NCBI GenBank assembly: GCA_964620045.1
Contig: CAZUJL010000001.1
Coordinates: 496,001 to 560,000, forward strand
Source of the DNA: VFKU01 sp964620045
GTDB taxonomy: Bacteria > Hydrogenedentota > Hydrogenedentia > Hydrogenedentales > GCA-2746185
DNA length: 64,000 bases
Reading direction: 5' to 3'
Shown here: positions 61,607-64,000 of the stretch, one piece after another
Layout: each line of letters begins with the position of its first letter
How positions within the stretch are numbered: position 1 is the first letter of the stretch
The notes under the pieces: generated by a model
The model's input: the letters and a program-made list of their open reading frames with translations, nothing else
Told to the model about the DNA's origin: nothing
Database searches by the model: none
Position numbers and translations under genes: made by a program

Positions 61607-61668
61607 GCTGCGCCTGAGCTTGCTCCGGTAGATAGAATGGTGATCTCGACAACGGAAAGGGCGCGGCG

Positions 61669-62232
61669 ATGGGCGACGACTTTCTGGGCGGCCTGGCAAA
61701 GAGTATTTCCGACATTGAGCGTCGCGCACGGGAACATTTCGGCAAGCTGGACTACGAGACGTTCAACTGGAGCTCCGAGCCGGGCCGCTGGAGCATCGGA
61801 CAGTGCCTTGAGCATCTGGTGAAATCGAACGAGCCCTACTTCGCCATTTTCGATCGTCTCGCGAACGGCACCCACCGCGCCACGATCTGGGAACAGATCC
61901 CAATCTGGCCGATGCTCTGGGGCAAGGCGCTCTACAACACCATCAAACCCGAAAACGCGCGCAAAGCCAAGGCACCCAAAATTTTCCAACCAACGATCGG
62001 GACGGTACTGCTCTCGACACTCGACGAGTTCTGCCGGCAACAGCCGCGGCTCATCGCCGCGATGAGCAACCTCAAACACCTCGACCTGGAGGCGACAATC
62101 ATCACGTCGCCGGTCGCGAGAGTTATTACTTACAGCTTGAGAGACACCTTCGCGATTCTGGCCGCACATGAAGAGCGGCACATGCGCCAGGCGGAGCGGG
62201 TGTTGGTGGCAATGAGTAAGTTAAAGATCTAA
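61669..62232 (+). CDS. DinB-family protein
   Basis: A 187-residue DinB_2-type protein. Metal-site regions are WSIGQCLEHLVKSNEPYF near residues 44-61 and AAHEERHMRQAERV near the C terminus (two His). It is related in fold, not in close sequence, to the DinB protein at the start of the window. AAGG lies eight to nine bases before the ATG. Substrate unknown. Convergent with the kinase gene. Confidence 0.82.
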   Translation: MGDDFLGGLAKSISDIERRAREHFGKLDYETFNWSSEPGRWSIGQCLEHLVKSNEPYFAIFDRLANGTHRATIWEQIPIWPMLWGKALYNTIKPENARKAKAPKIFQPTIGTVLLSTLDEFCRQQPRLIAAMSNLKHLDLEATIITSPVARVITYSLRDTFAILAAHEERHMRQAERVLVAMSKLKI

Positions 62233-62258
62233 GCGGCGGGACGCCGCTTCCACATTAA

Positions 62259-63941
62259 CTACTTCCCATTCGCCCGATTCGCCTGCAGTACGCAGCGGAA
62301 TCCCACCGTGGTGAGTTGGGCTTCGCGGAAGAGGCCTTTGCGGGCGCAGCAGCGGAGTTCGGGGGGCTGGGAGTGCCAAGAGCCGCCGCGGACTACGCGG
62401 CGCGGTTCGCTGGGGACGTCGGTGTCGCCTCCCGTGCCGGGGTCGTAGGGCACGAAGGCGCCCGTGGTCCATTCGAACACGTTGCCGGCGAGATCGAAGA
62501 CGCCGTCGGGCGTGGCGCCGGAGTCGTGCATGGTGACAATCGACGGCATGCCGAGGTAGTCGCCGTAGTTGCAGACGGCCGTGTCGGGTTCGAGCGTGCC
62601 CCAGGGATATTTGCGGCTGTCCTTGCCGCGCGCGGCGAATTCCCACTGGCGCTCGTTGGGAATTGCCTTGCCGCACCACTGCGCGTAGGCCTGGGCGTCG
62701 TCGAAGGTAACACCGACGACGGGCTGGCGCGGACCGTTCAGCTCAGGGTCGCGCCAATATTTCGGCTCGGCGTGGCCGGTGGCCTTTATGAACGCGCCGT
62801 ATTGGTCGTTCGTCACCGGGTACTTGTCGATGTAGAACGGCTCAATGCGCGTTTCGAATTCAGGCGCTTCCTCGCGGAAGTCGTTGCAGCCCATGAAAAA
62901 GCTGCCGCCGGGCAACAGGACCATGTTCTCCGTGGACACCTGCTTGCCGGACTGCGTCTGCACAGAGACGCCTTCGCGGGCCTTGTATGACTTTTTGTAG
63001 GCGGTGCCGAGCGCGTCGCGGAACTCGCGCGCGGATTGCCAGCGGCGCTCGCGCTCCTTAAGCAACGCGCGGTCGAGCACCTCGACGACGGAGGGCGAGA
63101 CATCCTGTCGCACTTCGAGCACGGTGACCGGGTCGTCAATCGGCGTGCGCAGCGTGAGCAACTCGTGCAGGATCAGGCCCATGCTGTAAATATCGGAGCG
63201 GAAATCGATCGGCAGGTGGCGGTGCTGCTCGGGCGAGGCGTACACCGCCGTACCCACGATGCGTTTGGGCTTCGGCTGCCCCGGCTGCAGGACTTCCTGC
63301 TCGTCTTCCACGGCGACCGCGAGACCGAAGTCGAGCACCTTCGCGCGGTCGCCCGGCAGCAACATGATGTTTTCCGGCTTCAAGTCGCGGTGAACCACCA
63401 TGCGGTGGGCGTAGTCGAGCGCGGAGAGCGACTGCAGCGTAAGGTCGATGGCGAGGTGCGCGTCCATCAGGCGGCGCTCGGCCCGGTGTTTCTTGAGGTA
63501 CGCGCGCAGCGAGGCGCCCTTGAGCAGCTCCATCGTCAGGTACAGGATACCGTCGGGCGTGGTGCTCACGTCGTGGACGGACACGATATTCTCGTGGCGC
63601 AGGCGGCGCGCGATCTGGGCCTCTTTAATGAAAAGCTGCTGGCCACGCTGGGTGGCGAGCGCGCGGGGGTGCATGAACTTCAGCGCGACTTCTTCGTCGA
63701 TCAGCGCGTCGTGCGCTTTATATACAACACCCATGCCGCCTTTGCCGATCTTGGCGTCGATAATGTACCGGTCGGCGATGCGGGTGCCGCTCTCGAAATT
63801 GAGGGCCTGTTCGGCGGGGCGCTGCTCGGTGGTGGGCACGCGGACGGCCGCGCCACAGCCGAAACACAGGCCGGGCCGCCCCTGGACCGTGTCCGGGACG
63901 ATGATGCGAAGTCCGCAGCTCCCGCACGTGACATGGATCAT
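62259..63941 (-). CDS. Ser/Thr protein kinase fused to a SUMF1/FGE-like domain
   Basis: A 560-residue fusion. Residues 1-35 have two CxxC pairs (CGSC and CFGC), a small zinc ribbon. Residues about 55-320 are a Hanks-type kinase: IGKGGMGVVY, VALKF lysine, HRDLKPEN near 182, DFG near 203, and GTAVYASPEQ. Residues about 340-555 are a SUMF1-like domain (MVLLPGGSFFMGC, PVTNDQYGAFI, VTFDDAQAYAQWCG, RRVVRGGSW, VGFRCV). The C-terminal signature reads ELRCCARKG, lacking one of the two catalytic cysteines of true formylglycine-generating enzymes, so the domain is probably a binding or sensory module. No transmembrane helix. Such fusions are common in planctomycete-type bacteria. Confidence 0.92.
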   Translation of the reverse strand: MIHVTCGSCGLRIIVPDTVQGRPGLCFGCGAAVRVPTTEQRPAEQALNFESGTRIADRYIIDAKIGKGGMGVVYKAHDALIDEEVALKFMHPRALATQRGQQLFIKEAQIARRLRHENIVSVHDVSTTPDGILYLTMELLKGASLRAYLKKHRAERRLMDAHLAIDLTLQSLSALDYAHRMVVHRDLKPENIMLLPGDRAKVLDFGLAVAVEDEQEVLQPGQPKPKRIVGTAVYASPEQHRHLPIDFRSDIYSMGLILHELLTLRTPIDDPVTVLEVRQDVSPSVVEVLDRALLKERERRWQSAREFRDALGTAYKKSYKAREGVSVQTQSGKQVSTENMVLLPGGSFFMGCNDFREEAPEFETRIEPFYIDKYPVTNDQYGAFIKATGHAEPKYWRDPELNGPRQPVVGVTFDDAQAYAQWCGKAIPNERQWEFAARGKDSRKYPWGTLEPDTAVCNYGDYLGMPSIVTMHDSGATPDGVFDLAGNVFEWTTGAFVPYDPGTGGDTDVPSEPRRVVRGGSWHSQPPELRCCARKGLFREAQLTTVGFRCVLQANRANGK

Positions 63942-64000
63942 CGGTGGTTTTCCCGCCCCAAGGAATCTGTCGGGAATCGTAGCACTGGTGCGCCGATCCG

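Larger units (their letters stand above)
61338..61668. other. 331-base intergenic region with two palindromes
   Basis: This gap separates the divergent HNH and DinB genes. It holds a perfect 14-bp hairpin and a 25-base inverted repeat (listed separately). I see no further open frame and no convincing promoter for either gene. Confidence 0.7.

Noticed and set aside
62259..63941. Functional formylglycine-generating enzyme for sulfatases
   Set aside because: The SUMF1-like domain appears to lack one of the two catalytic cysteines and is fused to a kinase, as in many non-FGE proteins.

Overview
The window is a GC-rich (roughly 60-63% by eye), gene-dense bacterial chromosome segment with about 50 protein genes, one tRNA gene and no sign of phage, insertion sequence, plasmid or CRISPR. 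Several families point to the Planctomycetota / Verrucomicrobiota / Candidatus Hydrogenedentota sphere: a DUF1501 protein paired with a PSCyt1-DUF1549-DUF1553 protein, a Ser/Thr kinase fused to a SUMF1-type domain, a secreted sulfatase-fold protein, and lipoproteins with T2SS-pseudopilin-like repeats. This placement is inference; no ribosomal marker is present.

Layout. 0-5.4 kb: DinB-type protein, alkylsulfatase-like metallohydrolase, UbiB-type kinase, then a carboxymuconolactone-decarboxylase-like protein followed by an ECF41 sigma factor, with a sequence matching the ECF41 target promoter in front of the pair. 5.4-23.6 kb: radical SAM protein, two MFS transporters, beta-carbonic-anhydrase-like protein, a hybrid histidine kinase of about 1580 residues with seven PAS domains, GNAT and DUF998 proteins, epimerase, methyltransferase, cation/proton antiporter, tRNA-Asn, hydrolase and two lipoproteins.

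23.7-33.5 kb is the most interesting part: a sulfur locus. It encodes a CysM-type synthase, a JAMM protease, a protein joining a CysO/MoaD-like sulfur carrier to a MoeB/ThiF adenylyltransferase and a rhodanese, a methyltransferase/ATP-grasp fusion, a siroheme sulfite/nitrite reductase with a small partner, and then, behind a SAM-I riboswitch with its own terminator, a threonine-synthase-like enzyme and a second sulfur carrier that ends Gly-Gly-Cys. Together these resemble the known protein-thiocarboxylate routes (CysO/CysM/Mec for cysteine, HcyS/HcyD/HcyF/MetY for homocysteine) but in a combination I do not recognise. The riboswitch suggests that the threonine-synthase-like enzyme serves methionine rather than threonine.

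33.5-64 kb: two SGNH-hydrolase membrane proteins around a sulfatase-fold lipoprotein, oligoendopeptidase F, DUF885 and DUF2911 secreted proteins, class II aldolase, IspH, a GlcD/GlcF-type fusion oxidoreductase coupled to a double nitroreductase-like protein, a three-gene overlapping operon, FolD, nucleotide-sugar dehydrogenase, the DUF1501/PSD pair, PriA with an HNH protein, a second DinB protein and the kinase-SUMF1 fusion. Small palindromic repeats sit in several intergenic gaps. All assignments were made by reading the sequence; no database search was run.
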